This document shows, piece by piece, positions 9,151-17,219 of a stretch of 64,000 nucleotides of DNA. The notes below the pieces were generated by a model. That model saw only the letters and a list, made by a program, of their open reading frames with translations, had not been told where the DNA came from and did no database searches. A program made the translations under genes and the position numbers. The DNA lies in NCBI GenBank assembly GCA_934096235.1, contig CAKOLO010000002.1, positions 372,001-436,000 of the forward strand. Direction: 5' to 3'. The stretch's first letter is position 1. Each line of letters begins with the position of its first letter. Source of the DNA: an uncultured Bacilli bacterium. GTDB taxonomy: Bacteria > Bacillota_I > Bacilli_A > RF39 > UBA660.

Positions 9151-9167
9151 AATTTTCTAGATTTTTT
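9141..9167. terminator. Bidirectional terminator between agrAC and agrBD
   Basis: A 12-bp palindrome (AAAAATCTAGAA / TTCTAGATTTTT) with a 2-base loop. The A run on one side and T run on the other allow termination in both directions, which suits the converging genes. Confidence 0.8.
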
Positions 9168-9200
9168 AGGTATTTTTAAGAATTTAAATTATAGCATAAA

Positions 9201-9317
9201 TTATAATAGTGATTCAGGCATTTCTGGTTCGTCTATATAAGTTAGAATGCATCCAGCTGTAGCAACAGTAGCTAAGAATGCTCCGATAGTAGCAGTAATA
9301 GTAGCAAATAATTTCAT
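9201..9317 (-). CDS. agrD: AgrD autoinducing peptide precursor
   Basis: A 38-residue precursor. The N-terminal half is a hydrophobic/amphipathic leader (MKLFATITAT and onward). Then come AGCILTYI with a single cysteine, and the acidic tail DEPEMPESLL, which matches the DE-x-E-x-P tail recognised by AgrB. The cysteine is expected to form the thiolactone ring; the mature ring is either CILTY or CILTYI depending on where AgrB cuts, which sequence alone does not settle. The ATG overlaps the agrB stop (ATGA), and AAGGAGG inside the end of agrB is its ribosome-binding site. It should be secreted and sensed by the AgrC encoded across the terminator. Confidence 0.92.
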   Translation of the reverse strand: MKLFATITATIGAFLATVATAGCILTYIDEPEMPESLL

Positions 9318-9928
9318 AAGTTACCTCCTTTCTTCTTATAATTCTTATAGTTATTATATTTAACTCCAAAGAGTTTATAAGTACATGGTAAGATAAGTAT
9401 AACTTCTAGAAGTACTGAGAAATAGAGAGTATTAATAATAATGGTATTATCTTTATAAATTAATGAATAAATTAAATATGTTATTGCTAATGTTATAGTT
9501 AAAACTTTATAAATAATTCTTTTCTTTTTATTAATTAATGGTCTTTTTTCAGTGTCTGCTGGTGCATACTTTATTAATAATAATGTAAATACTATGTAGC
9601 TAATAATTATTAATTCTTGATTTAAAGTTACATATTTGATTAATAAAGGTATAAGTATGAACATTGTAATAGATGTTACCCAACAGTGCCATGATTTTTT
9701 AGCGTGTACTCCGAATCCTGTTAATCTTATTAAACTATAAAATGTAAATAATAATATTAATTCTTTTGTCATATTTAATAAAATAGATATAATAAATATT
9801 ATAATTGTTTTAGATATAGTTAAATATAAAGATTCTATACCATATTTTATTTCATTAATTTTAGTATTATCATAATCATAATATTTTGTTATGTTATTCA
9901 TAATACTGTTTACTACTAATTCTTTCAT
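9314..9928 (-). CDS. agrB: AgrB membrane endopeptidase, processes AgrD
   Basis: A 204-residue polytopic membrane cysteine protease that removes the C-terminal tail of AgrD and forms the thiolactone. The catalytic pair is visible in GVHAKKSWHC: His75 and Cys82, seven residues apart exactly as His77/Cys84 of Staphylococcus aureus AgrB. About five to six hydrophobic helices follow, and the length is typical. It is preceded by GGAG and is translationally coupled to agrD. The region upstream carries 21-bp-period direct repeats that fit an AgrA/LytTR operator. Confidence 0.93.
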   Translation of the reverse strand: MKELVVNSIMNNITKYYDYDNTKINEIKYGIESLYLTISKTIIIFIISILLNMTKELILLFTFYSLIRLTGFGVHAKKSWHCWVTSITMFILIPLLIKYVTLNQELIIISYIVFTLLLIKYAPADTEKRPLINKKKRIIYKVLTITLAITYLIYSLIYKDNTIIINTLYFSVLLEVILILPCTYKLFGVKYNNYKNYKKKGGNL

Positions 9929-9948
9929 CTTTCTCCTTTTATGATTTC

Positions 9949-9954
9949 ATTATA
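9949..9954 (-). promoter_or_regulatory. Putative -10 element of the agrBD promoter
   Basis: On the minus strand TATAAT lies 21 bases before the agrB ATG. There is no convincing -35 at 17 bases, as expected for a promoter that needs AgrA bound to the repeats at 9988-10016. Confidence 0.5.
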
Positions 9955-9987
9955 TCTTATATATAATAAATAAAGTTGGTTTTGTCA

Positions 9988-10016
9988 TTAAATGTATATA
10001 TTTGTGTTTTAAATGT
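9988..10016 (-). promoter_or_regulatory. Direct-repeat operator, candidate AgrA (LytTR) site
   Basis: The octamer TTAAATGT (ACATTTAA on the agrB strand) occurs at 9988-9995 and 10009-10016, a period of exactly 21 bases or two helical turns. LytTR regulators bind pairs of ~9-bp direct repeats about 21-22 bp apart, and this pair sits just upstream of the agrB -35 position. The role is inferred from spacing and place. Confidence 0.55.
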
Positions 10017-10053
10017 AATTTTTTTAGTTTTTTTAAATTATTTTGTTAGTTTA

Positions 10054-10101
10054 TGACAAAATAATGTGTTTTAGTGACAAAAGTGATATATATTTTATAA
10101 T
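10054..10101 (+). promoter_or_regulatory. Cold-shock gene promoter with tandem TGACAAAA
   Basis: GTGACA at 10074-10079, a 16-base spacer and TATAAT at 10096-10101 form a good sigma-A promoter, giving a ~60-base 5' leader before the cold-shock gene. A second TGACAAAA lies exactly 21 bases upstream of the one in the -35 region (10054-10061 and 10075-10082). The 240-base gap between agrB and this gene thus holds two divergent promoters and no gene. Confidence 0.6.
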
Positions 10102-10169
10102 AATGTTATTATTGTACATGTGAATACAAACTTAGGTTAAAAAGGTATCATAGTTAGGAGGAAGAGTTA

Positions 10170-10394
10170 ATGAGTAGAGGTCGTGTTAAATGGTTTAACA
10201 ATGACAAAGGATATGGATTCATTGAATACGAAGGATTAGTAAATGAAGATATATTCGTTCATTATTCAGCTATAGAGCAAGATGGTTATAAGTCACTTAA
10301 AGAAGGTGAAATAGTTGAATTCACATTAATAGAGACTGCTAAGGGTAGTCAAGCAATTAATGTTAGAGAAGTAAAATTAACTCCTGCAGTTTAA
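10170..10394 (+). CDS. csp: Cold-shock domain protein (CspA family)
   Basis: A 74-residue single OB-fold protein that binds single-stranded RNA and DNA and melts mRNA structure. The RNP1 motif KGYGFIE and RNP2 motif DIFVHY are intact, and the N-terminus GRVKWFN is canonical. The ribosome-binding site TAGGAGGAAG is strong. It is a single-gene unit with its own promoter, a ~60-base leader and a terminator. Csp genes are commonly regulated through such a leader, but that has not been shown here. Confidence 0.95.
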   Translation: MSRGRVKWFNNDKGYGFIEYEGLVNEDIFVHYSAIEQDGYKSLKEGEIVEFTLIETAKGSQAINVREVKLTPAV

Positions 10395-10417
10395 ATACAC
10401 TCATATGTGTATTTTTT
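10394..10417 (+). terminator. Rho-independent terminator after csp
   Basis: ATACAC and GTGTAT arms around a six-base loop, followed by a T run. Confidence 0.75.
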
Positions 10418-10466
10418 GTTTGAATCAAATATTATTTATGATAGAATAACTTCTAAGAGGTGAGAT

Positions 10467-11324
10467 ATGTACATTGCAAGAATAGATGGAGTATTTGATG
10501 AATATTTCTTTGATAAATTTATATGGAATGAACCTAGTGAAGTTAAAGAGTATTTAATGGGTATGATAGATGATATAACAAATATATTAACTAACTATGA
10601 TACTATAAGTTCAAATGAATTCTTAAGAATAATTAATAGAATATATAGAATTTCAACTGATGAAGAAAGCGAAATGAAACAATATAGAGTTTACTATACT
10701 AGATTAGGTTTTGATACTGAAGAATATTATGATTATTCTTCTATTATTAATGGTGAAGTAGATGCTAATGAAATGATTAGATTATATAATATGGCTGGTA
10801 ATACATCATTTAAAAGAATTGTATCTATTAAAACTAATATGATTAGAACATATCTACAATGTGAAGGTCATGGAAAAGATTATGATGAATGGGAAGATAA
10901 TTTCCAAGGATATTTAATAGTACTTACTGATACTGATTTAGATAGAGATAAAGTGTATACTAAAGAAGAAATAGATGAAATGATTAAGAAAGGTATAATA
11001 TCTGTAGTTACTACTACTGAAGTAAATATATCCAAAAAAGATATGCCAAAAGCAAAAAGTAGTTTTAAATATTATGGATTTGAAAAAGATAAAGAACCAT
11101 ATAAATCAGCATTAGTAAAACTTATAAAAGAAGAAATACCTAAAGATAAATTATTTAGAGATGTTAGGAAATATTTAAAAGAATTAAAGAATGAATATGT
11201 ATCTTATTGTCATTTTGATGAGAGAAAAAAGATGTATGGAGCTAATGAGTTGGAAGATTTCTATCAATTAAGATTTAAATATAAAAAGAAATGGAATAAT
11301 GATAGAGAGAATAAAACTTATTAG
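10467..11324 (+). CDS. Unknown 285-residue protein
   Basis: I do not recognise this gene. The product is soluble and strongly charged, with no signal peptide or membrane helix. It opens with MYIARIDGVFDEYFF and has an acidic, Tyr-rich middle with a GYLIVLTDTDLDRDKVY segment. Its last ~90 residues are Lys-rich and predicted helical (DVRKYLKELKNEYVSYC). AGAGGTGAG precedes the ATG at good spacing. It lies between csp and hpf, both stress or translation genes, but a shared function is only a guess. A possible promoter (TATGATAGAAT) lies about 25 bases upstream. Confidence 0.7.
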   Translation: MYIARIDGVFDEYFFDKFIWNEPSEVKEYLMGMIDDITNILTNYDTISSNEFLRIINRIYRISTDEESEMKQYRVYYTRLGFDTEEYYDYSSIINGEVDANEMIRLYNMAGNTSFKRIVSIKTNMIRTYLQCEGHGKDYDEWEDNFQGYLIVLTDTDLDRDKVYTKEEIDEMIKKGIISVVTTTEVNISKKDMPKAKSSFKYYGFEKDKEPYKSALVKLIKEEIPKDKLFRDVRKYLKELKNEYVSYCHFDERKKMYGANELEDFYQLRFKYKKKWNNDRENKTY

Positions 11325-11420
11325 TTTAGTCATTTGTTAAATGTAAAACTTTTGTGTAATTTTTAGAGTTTTATAGATAAATTATTGTAATTATGCTATG
11401 CTTTATGTAGGAGGAATAAT

Positions 11421-11942
11421 ATGAAATATAATATCCGTGGTAATAAAATAGATGTTACCGAAGCAATTAATAATTACATTAAGGAGAAATTATCTAGATT
11501 AGATAAATATCTAGATGATAATGATGAAGTTGAGGCAAAAGCTGTAATTTCTACGAGAGGAAAAGATCAAAAAGTAGAAGTTACTATATGGAGTGGTAAA
11601 TATAATATAAGAGCAGAAGAAACTAATAGTGATTTATATTCTGCGATAGATTTAGTCATAGATAAACTAGAAAGACAATTTAAGAAGTATAAAGGTAAAA
11701 TAGCTAGTAAAAAAGCTAAAGTAGAAGTTATGCCTGAAATAGAAGATTTACTTGAAGAAGATGAACAACAAATAGTAAGAAGAAAAGAAGTATTCTTAAA
11801 ACCAATAGATGAAGAAGAAGCAATAACTCAAATGGAATTATTAGGACATACATTCTTTGTATTTAAAAATGTAGATACTGATAAAATAAATGTTGTTTAT
11901 AAAAGAAATGATGGAGATTACGGAATAATCGAAGCTAATTAG
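11421..11942 (+). CDS. hpf: Long-form ribosome hibernation promoting factor
   Basis: A 173-residue protein that binds the 30S decoding region and dimerises ribosomes into inactive 100S particles. Residues 1-100 are the S30AE domain, opening with the canonical MKYNIRGNKIDVTEAI. Residues ~115-170 are the dimerisation tail with KPIDEEEAITQMELLGHTFFVF. Both are needed for the long form typical of Firmicutes. The ribosome-binding site is AGGAGG. It is followed by a terminator and then secA, the conserved Bacilli order. Confidence 0.95.
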   Translation: MKYNIRGNKIDVTEAINNYIKEKLSRLDKYLDDNDEVEAKAVISTRGKDQKVEVTIWSGKYNIRAEETNSDLYSAIDLVIDKLERQFKKYKGKIASKKAKVEVMPEIEDLLEEDEQQIVRRKEVFLKPIDEEEAITQMELLGHTFFVFKNVDTDKINVVYKRNDGDYGIIEAN

Positions 11943-11969
11943 AAAAGTAATATTCACTTTTCTTTTTTT
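11941..11969 (+). terminator. Rho-independent terminator after hpf
   Basis: AGAAAAGT and ACTTTTCT arms with a seven-base loop and a seven-T run. The hairpin begins at the hpf stop codon. Confidence 0.85.
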
Positions 11970-11972
11970 CTT

Positions 11973-11981
11973 TGCTATAAT
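11973..11981 (+). promoter_or_regulatory. Extended -10 promoter element for secA
   Basis: TGCTATAAT, a TG-n-TATAAT extended -10, lies 22 bases before the secA ATG and directly follows the hpf terminator. Confidence 0.6.
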
Positions 11982-12003
11982 ATTTTTTAATGGAGATGAT
12001 GAC

Positions 12004-14496
12004 ATGAGTTTATTTAAGAATTTATTCGATTATGAAACTAAAGAACTTAAAAAGATAAATAAATTAGCTGATCAAGTTGATGCTTTAGATGAAGATATGA
12101 AGAAAATAAAAGATATTGAATTTAAAGCTAAAACTGAGGAATATAAAAAGAGAATTCAAAATGGAGAAACTCTTGATGATATATTAGTTGAGGCTATAGC
12201 ACTTGCTCGTGAAGCATGTTTTAGAGCTATAGGAGAAAAACCATTTAGAGTACAAGTAATTGGTGGTATTGCTATTCATAGAGGTAATATTGCTGAGATG
12301 AAAACTGGTGAAGGTAAAACATTAACAACAGTACTTCCTGCATATTTAAATGCTTTAGAAGGAAAGGGCGTTCATGTAATTACAACTAATGAATATTTAT
12401 CAACTCGTAATGCTGAATGGATGAAGCCAATATATGACTTACTTGGTGTAACAGTAGGAATTAATACAAGAGATAAAAATCCTCAAGAGAAGAGAGAAGC
12501 ATATAATGCTGATATAACATATACAACTAATAATGAACTTGGTTTTGATTACTTAAGAGATAATATGGTTGTACACAAAGAAAATAGAACTCAAAGAGGT
12601 CTTAACTTTGCAATTATAGATGAAGTTGACTCAATATTAATAGATGAAGCACGTACTCCATTAATTATTAGTGGTGGTGTAGCAAAGAGTGCTAATGTGT
12701 ATAAAGAAGCAGATAGAGTAGCTAAGAATTTAACTATAGATGATTATGTAGTTGATGAAAAAACTAAGAAGGTTACTCTTACTGAAGAAGGTGTACATCA
12801 TGCTGAAGAGATGTTACATTTAGATAATTTATATGATATTAAGAATAGTGTAATGGTACATAATTTAGATAAAGCATTAGCTGCTAATTATGCATTTAAG
12901 AAAGATGTAGATTATGTTGTTGAAAATGATCAAGTAATTATAGTTGATACATTTACTGGAAGACTTATGCATGGTCGTCAATTTAGTGAAGGGTTACATC
13001 AAGCATTAGAGGCTAAAGAAGGAGTTAAGATTAATGAAGAAACTAAGACTTTAGCTACTATAACATTCCAAAATTTATTTAGAATGTATAATAAACTTGC
13101 TGGTATGACTGGTACTGCTAAAACAGAAGAAGAAGAATTTCAAAATATTTATAATACATATGTTGTATGTATTCCAACTAATAAACCAGTAATTCGTGAT
13201 GATCAAGTAGATTTAATTTACTCTTCACTTAAAGGTAAATATGCTGCAATAGTTAGAACTGTTAAAGAAATACATAAAACTGGTAGACCAGTGCTAGTTG
13301 GTGTTGCATCAGTAGAAACAAGTGAAGTAATAAGTCAATTATTAACTAAGGCTGGAATTAAGCATGAATTATTAAATGCTAAGAACCATGAGCGTGAAGC
13401 ACATATCATTGAAAACGCTGGTAAAAAAGGTGCTGTAACAATTGCCACAAATATGGCTGGACGTGGTACTGATATTAAATTAGGTGAGGGTGTTCGTGAA
13501 CTTGGTGGTTTATATGTTATAGGTACTGAAAGACATGATTCAAGACGTATTGATAACCAATTACGTGGTAGAAGTGGACGTCAAGGTGATCCTGGTACAA
13601 CTAGATTCTTTGTATCAATGGAAGATGATTTAATGCTTAAGTTTGGTTCTGAGAGAATGAAAAGTGTTATGGAAAGTTTAGGTATTCAAGAAGATCAAGC
13701 AATTTCAAATAAAATGATTTCTAAGAATATAGAAAGTGCTCAAAAGAAAGTAGAAGGATTTAACTTTGATAGACGTAAAGGATTATTAGATTTTGATAAT
13801 GTTATATCTAAACAAAGAGAAATTATTTACAATAGACGTAATGAAATATTAGATCAAGATAGTATTCGTGATAGGGTACTAGATACATTTAAAGAATTTG
13901 TTTCTAATCAAGTAAATTCACATATTGAACCAGAGGGTTATTTAACTGATAATGATATAGATAATATTATGGAACAATTTAATGCACATTTACTTAAGAG
14001 AAAGAAACTAACTAAAAAAGATTTTGAAGGTAAGAGTATAGAAGAAGTTATTAATCATATTTATGATATAGTAGTAACTGATTATAATAAGAAACTTGAA
14101 GATGTACCTGAAGATATTCAAAATGATTTTGAAAAATCTATTTCACTTAGAATTATTGATAAATATTGGATGGATCAATTAGATGCAATGGAAGAACTAA
14201 AAGAAGGAGTAGGACTTCGTGGCTATGCTCAAAGTAATCCACTTCAAGTTTATGCTTTAGAAGGATTCCAAATGTTTGATAATATGATGGCTAGTATTAA
14301 TGCTGAAATATCAACATTCTTACTAAATGCTGAAGTTAGACAAAATCTTGAAAGAGAAGAAGTAAAAAATATCCAAACAAATGATGGAGATAAAGCTTCT
14401 AAGAAACAACCTAAGAAATCAGAAAAGAAAGTTGGAAGAAATGATCCATGTCCATGTGGAAGTGGAAAAAAATATAAGAATTGTTGTGGTAAATAA
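12004..14496 (+). CDS. secA: SecA preprotein translocase ATPase
   Basis: This 830-residue ATPase drives secretory proteins through SecYEG. The Walker A motif is MKTGEGKT (about residues 100-107), the DEAD-type motif is IDEVDSILIDEARTPL, and helicase motif VI is QLRGRSGRQGDPG. The C-terminus carries the zinc-binding SEC-C motif GRNDPCPCGSGKKYKNCCG. Length and domain order are normal. The start follows GGAGATGATGAC. In most Bacilli prfB comes next, but here about 15 kb of other genes intervene. Confidence 0.98.
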   Translation: MSLFKNLFDYETKELKKINKLADQVDALDEDMKKIKDIEFKAKTEEYKKRIQNGETLDDILVEAIALAREACFRAIGEKPFRVQVIGGIAIHRGNIAEMKTGEGKTLTTVLPAYLNALEGKGVHVITTNEYLSTRNAEWMKPIYDLLGVTVGINTRDKNPQEKREAYNADITYTTNNELGFDYLRDNMVVHKENRTQRGLNFAIIDEVDSILIDEARTPLIISGGVAKSANVYKEADRVAKNLTIDDYVVDEKTKKVTLTEEGVHHAEEMLHLDNLYDIKNSVMVHNLDKALAANYAFKKDVDYVVENDQVIIVDTFTGRLMHGRQFSEGLHQALEAKEGVKINEETKTLATITFQNLFRMYNKLAGMTGTAKTEEEEFQNIYNTYVVCIPTNKPVIRDDQVDLIYSSLKGKYAAIVRTVKEIHKTGRPVLVGVASVETSEVISQLLTKAGIKHELLNAKNHEREAHIIENAGKKGAVTIATNMAGRGTDIKLGEGVRELGGLYVIGTERHDSRRIDNQLRGRSGRQGDPGTTRFFVSMEDDLMLKFGSERMKSVMESLGIQEDQAISNKMISKNIESAQKKVEGFNFDRRKGLLDFDNVISKQREIIYNRRNEILDQDSIRDRVLDTFKEFVSNQVNSHIEPEGYLTDNDIDNIMEQFNAHLLKRKKLTKKDFEGKSIEEVINHIYDIVVTDYNKKLEDVPEDIQNDFEKSISLRIIDKYWMDQLDAMEELKEGVGLRGYAQSNPLQVYALEGFQMFDNMMASINAEISTFLLNAEVRQNLEREEVKNIQTNDGDKASKKQPKKSEKKVGRNDPCPCGSGKKYKNCCGK

Positions 14497-14545
14497 AAAA
14501 TTAAAGGTGTGAACAAGAAATAGTGTGTTTACACCTTTTAATTTT
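14497..14545 (+). terminator. Terminator after secA
   Basis: A long imperfect inverted repeat: AAATTAAAGGTGTGAACA and its near-complement reading TGTTTACACCTTTTAATTT. The apex loop is about 10 bases and the 3' arm ends in T-rich sequence. Confidence 0.7.
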
Positions 14546-14675
14546 AAAATAAATTTTAATGGAAAATTATAATATATTTATAATTTAATGTACAGTTGAA
14601 TATTTTAAATATAAGTGATATTGACGTTTAGATTTTAAAATGTTACTCTTTAAATGATAGGAGATGAAAATTTTA

Positions 14676-15449
14676 ATGGAAAAGAAAAAAATAATTTTAA
14701 TTGTTATTTTGGTTGTATTTTTTGGCATTGCTGTAGGATTCTTTTTAACTTCTAATAAAAAAACAAATAATGATATTAATGATAATAATTCTAATTCTAA
14801 AGATAATACATCAAATAATTCCGAATTAATAAATAGTTATGAAAGTGGAACAACAGTTGTTTCTTTTTATAAAAATGGAAATATTGTAGTATCTGATAAT
14901 AGTGGGAATGGAACTGGAAAAATGGAAAATTATGGAGAGGTTAGTCTTAAACCATGGAATGCTTTTACTTTAGGTGTTTCTATGAAAAAACTTATTGTGG
15001 AAAAAGGTGTTTTGAATTTGGGTGATAATGCTTTTAGCTCATTTAATTTAGAAAAAATAGAATGGTCAGATGATTTAGAAAGAATAGGCGATGCTAATTT
15101 TCCAAGAATGTATAATTTAGAATTACCAACTTTACCTGCTAACTTAAAAGAGATAGGTAAAACTGTGTTTGCGCAAGATTTTAAAGATGATGTAAATAAT
15201 ACTCTAGTGATTCCAAAAAATTGTACTGTTATTGGTAATGGAACTTTTTATAATACTGGAATTCATCATTTTATTATTGAAGCAGAGACTTTAACTGTTG
15301 GAAAAGAAAATGAATCAGGAACTTTTTGGATTGGGTGTAAACATGATATTACTATAGAGGTAAAAAATGAAAGTGTAAAACAAGCTATATTGAATAATTT
15401 GGTAGATGATGATAATGGACGTATAAAAGTAATAGTAAAATCTAATTAA
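14676..15449 (+). CDS. Membrane-anchored BspA-type leucine-rich-repeat protein
   Basis: A 257-residue surface protein. Residues 4-25 are a transmembrane anchor, followed by an Asn/Asp/Ser-rich linker (about residues 28-52). The rest has LRR_5/BspA-like repeats (KLIVEKGVLNLGDNAFSSFNLEKIEW, and so on) with the NLKEIGKTVF and VIGNGTF patterns. Such repeats mediate adhesion or protein binding outside the cell. The start at 14676 puts AGGAGATGA eight bases upstream; the earlier ATG at 14664 lies inside that site. The ~130 bases between the secA terminator and this gene show only possible promoter sequence (TTGACG at 14621). Confidence 0.75.
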   Translation: MEKKKIILIVILVVFFGIAVGFFLTSNKKTNNDINDNNSNSKDNTSNNSELINSYESGTTVVSFYKNGNIVVSDNSGNGTGKMENYGEVSLKPWNAFTLGVSMKKLIVEKGVLNLGDNAFSSFNLEKIEWSDDLERIGDANFPRMYNLELPTLPANLKEIGKTVFAQDFKDDVNNTLVIPKNCTVIGNGTFYNTGIHHFIIEAETLTVGKENESGTFWIGCKHDITIEVKNESVKQAILNNLVDDDNGRIKVIVKSN

Positions 15450-15465
15450 TATTTAGAATGAAAAA

Positions 15466-15597
15466 ATGATTGAAGTAGATATTAATGGACAACATTCATT
15501 CGAGTTAAGTTTTGATGCGCAAAGTGATTTGTTTGTTAATGCTAATTATGGTAAATGTATGTTTGGAAAAATGAAACTATATGTAGATTTAAAATAA
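15466..15597 (+). CDS. Short ORF, possible gene relic (43 residues)
   Basis: An ATG-TAA frame of 43 codons lies in the otherwise empty 228-base gap. The product begins MIEVDINGQHSFELSF and contains one Cys. There is an in-frame stop four codons upstream and no convincing ribosome-binding site. Codon use looks coding-like, so this may be the tail of a decayed gene or a small protein. Nothing known is recognised. Confidence 0.3.
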   Translation: MIEVDINGQHSFELSFDAQSDLFVNANYGKCMFGKMKLYVDLK

Positions 15598-15647
15598 TTA
15601 AATATATGAGGCTTATATAATTAAGTCTCTTTATTTTGTATTTTTAT

Positions 15648-15656
15648 GTTAAAATA
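15648..15656 (+). promoter_or_regulatory. Putative extended -10 (TGTTAAAAT) for the GNAT gene
   Basis: TG-T-TAAAAT lies 21 bases before the ATG at 15678. The same nonamer precedes gpmI at 50285. A weak hairpin (GAGGCTTA / TAAGTCTC with one mismatch, about 15609-15632) just upstream may terminate the preceding transcript. Confidence 0.45.
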
Positions 15657-15677
15657 GTTTTATAGGAGAATTGTAAT

Positions 15678-16091
15678 ATGAATGTAGTATTGGAAGAAAA
15701 TATAACTGTTAGTGAATTTTTAGATATTATTGAGTCAGTTGGTTTTAAAACATATAATGAAGAACAAGTTAAAAAAGCACTAGAAAATACTATGTATATG
15801 GTTAAAGCTATTGTTAATAATAAAGTTGTTGGTATTGGAAGAGTGGTTGGAGATTATAGTATAGTATGTTGCTTATCTGATATATGCGTTAGACCTGAAT
15901 ATCAGGGGAATGGTATTGGATTAAAAATTGTTAATAGGTTAAAAGAAATGATAGAAGAAAATGTTAAAGTTGGTGAAAAGATACAAATAGAGTTAACTCC
16001 AGTTGCTGGAAAAGAATCTTTTTATCAAAAAGCTGGCTTTAAATATAAACCTGATGTTATCACAGGAATGTATTTGTGGATTAAGAAATAA
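15678..16091 (+). CDS. GNAT-family N-acetyltransferase
   Basis: A 137-residue acetyl-CoA-dependent acetyltransferase. The acetyl-CoA-binding motif A is seen as ICVRPEYQGNGIGLKIVNRL (R/Q-x-x-G-x-G/A), and the C-terminal motif B contains the typical FYQKAGF. The substrate cannot be deduced. ATAGGAGAATTG precedes the ATG. It is followed after 14 bases by the AlkP-superfamily gene with its own ribosome-binding site, so the two are probably co-transcribed. Confidence 0.9.
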   Translation: MNVVLEENITVSEFLDIIESVGFKTYNEEQVKKALENTMYMVKAIVNNKVVGIGRVVGDYSIVCCLSDICVRPEYQGNGIGLKIVNRLKEMIEENVKVGEKIQIELTPVAGKESFYQKAGFKYKPDVITGMYLWIKK

Positions 16092-16105
16092 TATAAGGAG
16101 CAATT

Positions 16106-17218
16106 ATGAAGGTAAGAAATAATTATAATGAATGTTTGACTAATTTAGCATGTTCAATTAGAAAATATTTTGGACTTGAGTACAAGCATAATACTTTAGA
16201 ATATGTTGATAAGTTATTAGAAAGTAAGAAGCCTAAAAATGTGGTAACTATATTATATGATGGTATGGGAGCTAATATATTAAATAGAACTTTAGATGAA
16301 AATGACTTTTTAAGAAAAAATATGTATAAGAAAATTACTACTGTTTTTCCAGCTACTACTGTTGCTGCTACTACATCTATGGTAACTGGTTTAAATCCAA
16401 TAGAAACAGGAATGATAGGGTGGAATACGTATTATAAAGATATAGATAAAATAATAACAACATTTTTAAATTTTGAAAAAACTGATGAAAAATGTATACC
16501 TTTAGATGAAGCAATAAACATTAGAAAAAAATATATGAAAGAGAAAACTATTGTGGAATCTATTAATGAAAAAGGCAATGATAAAGCATATGGATTATAT
16601 CCTTTTGGCATTGATCCTTATAGTGATGTGTTAGATATGTATTCTAAAATAGAAAAATATTGTAAACTTGATGGTAAAAAGTACATTTATGCTTATGATG
16701 AAGAGCCTGATCATACTATGCATATGTTTGGTCCTGATAATAAAACAGTTAAAGATTTAATAAGATATAGAAATATAATGACTGAAAAATTATGTGAAAA
16801 ATTAAAAGATACTATTATATTTGTAGTTGCTGATCATGGACATATAAAGGTTGAAAATATATTTTTAAAGAATTATCCTGATATAGTTGAATGTTTTAGA
16901 ATGGGTACTTCTACTGAAGTAAGAGCAACTTCATTCTTTATTAAAGAAGATAAATATTTAGAGTTTGAAAAGTTATTTAATAAATATTTTAGTGATGATT
17001 TTGATTTATATACTAAAAAGGATGTTCTTGATAGTAATTTATTTGGTGATGGTGAAAAGAATGAACTTATAGATAGTGAATTAGGTGATTATATAGCGAT
17101 TGCTAAAACAAATAAAACATTAATATATGAAGGGGATGAAGTGCTATATTCTCATCATGCAGGTTATACCGATGATGAAATATATGTTCCTTTAATAATA
17201 GTTGATAAATGTGAATAA
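16106..17218 (+). CDS. Alkaline phosphatase superfamily phosphodiesterase/phosphatase
   Basis: A 370-residue soluble hydrolase of the nucleotide pyrophosphatase/phosphodiesterase branch. All expected two-metal-site residues are visible: Asp52 in ILYDGMG, the Thr nucleophile in TVFPATTVAATTS, the Asp-x-x-x-His pair in EPDHTMH, ADHGH, and the late His of YSHHAG. This contrasts with the degenerate relative at 3391. There is no signal peptide, so it acts in the cytoplasm or at its membrane face. Its substrate is unknown. It overlaps the next open frame closely, suggesting co-expression with the O-antigen-ligase-like protein. Confidence 0.82.
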   Translation: MKVRNNYNECLTNLACSIRKYFGLEYKHNTLEYVDKLLESKKPKNVVTILYDGMGANILNRTLDENDFLRKNMYKKITTVFPATTVAATTSMVTGLNPIETGMIGWNTYYKDIDKIITTFLNFEKTDEKCIPLDEAINIRKKYMKEKTIVESINEKGNDKAYGLYPFGIDPYSDVLDMYSKIEKYCKLDGKKYIYAYDEEPDHTMHMFGPDNKTVKDLIRYRNIMTEKLCEKLKDTIIFVVADHGHIKVENIFLKNYPDIVECFRMGTSTEVRATSFFIKEDKYLEFEKLFNKYFSDDFDLYTKKDVLDSNLFGDGEKNELIDSELGDYIAIAKTNKTLIYEGDEVLYSHHAGYTDDEIYVPLIIVDKCE

Positions 17219-17219
17219 A

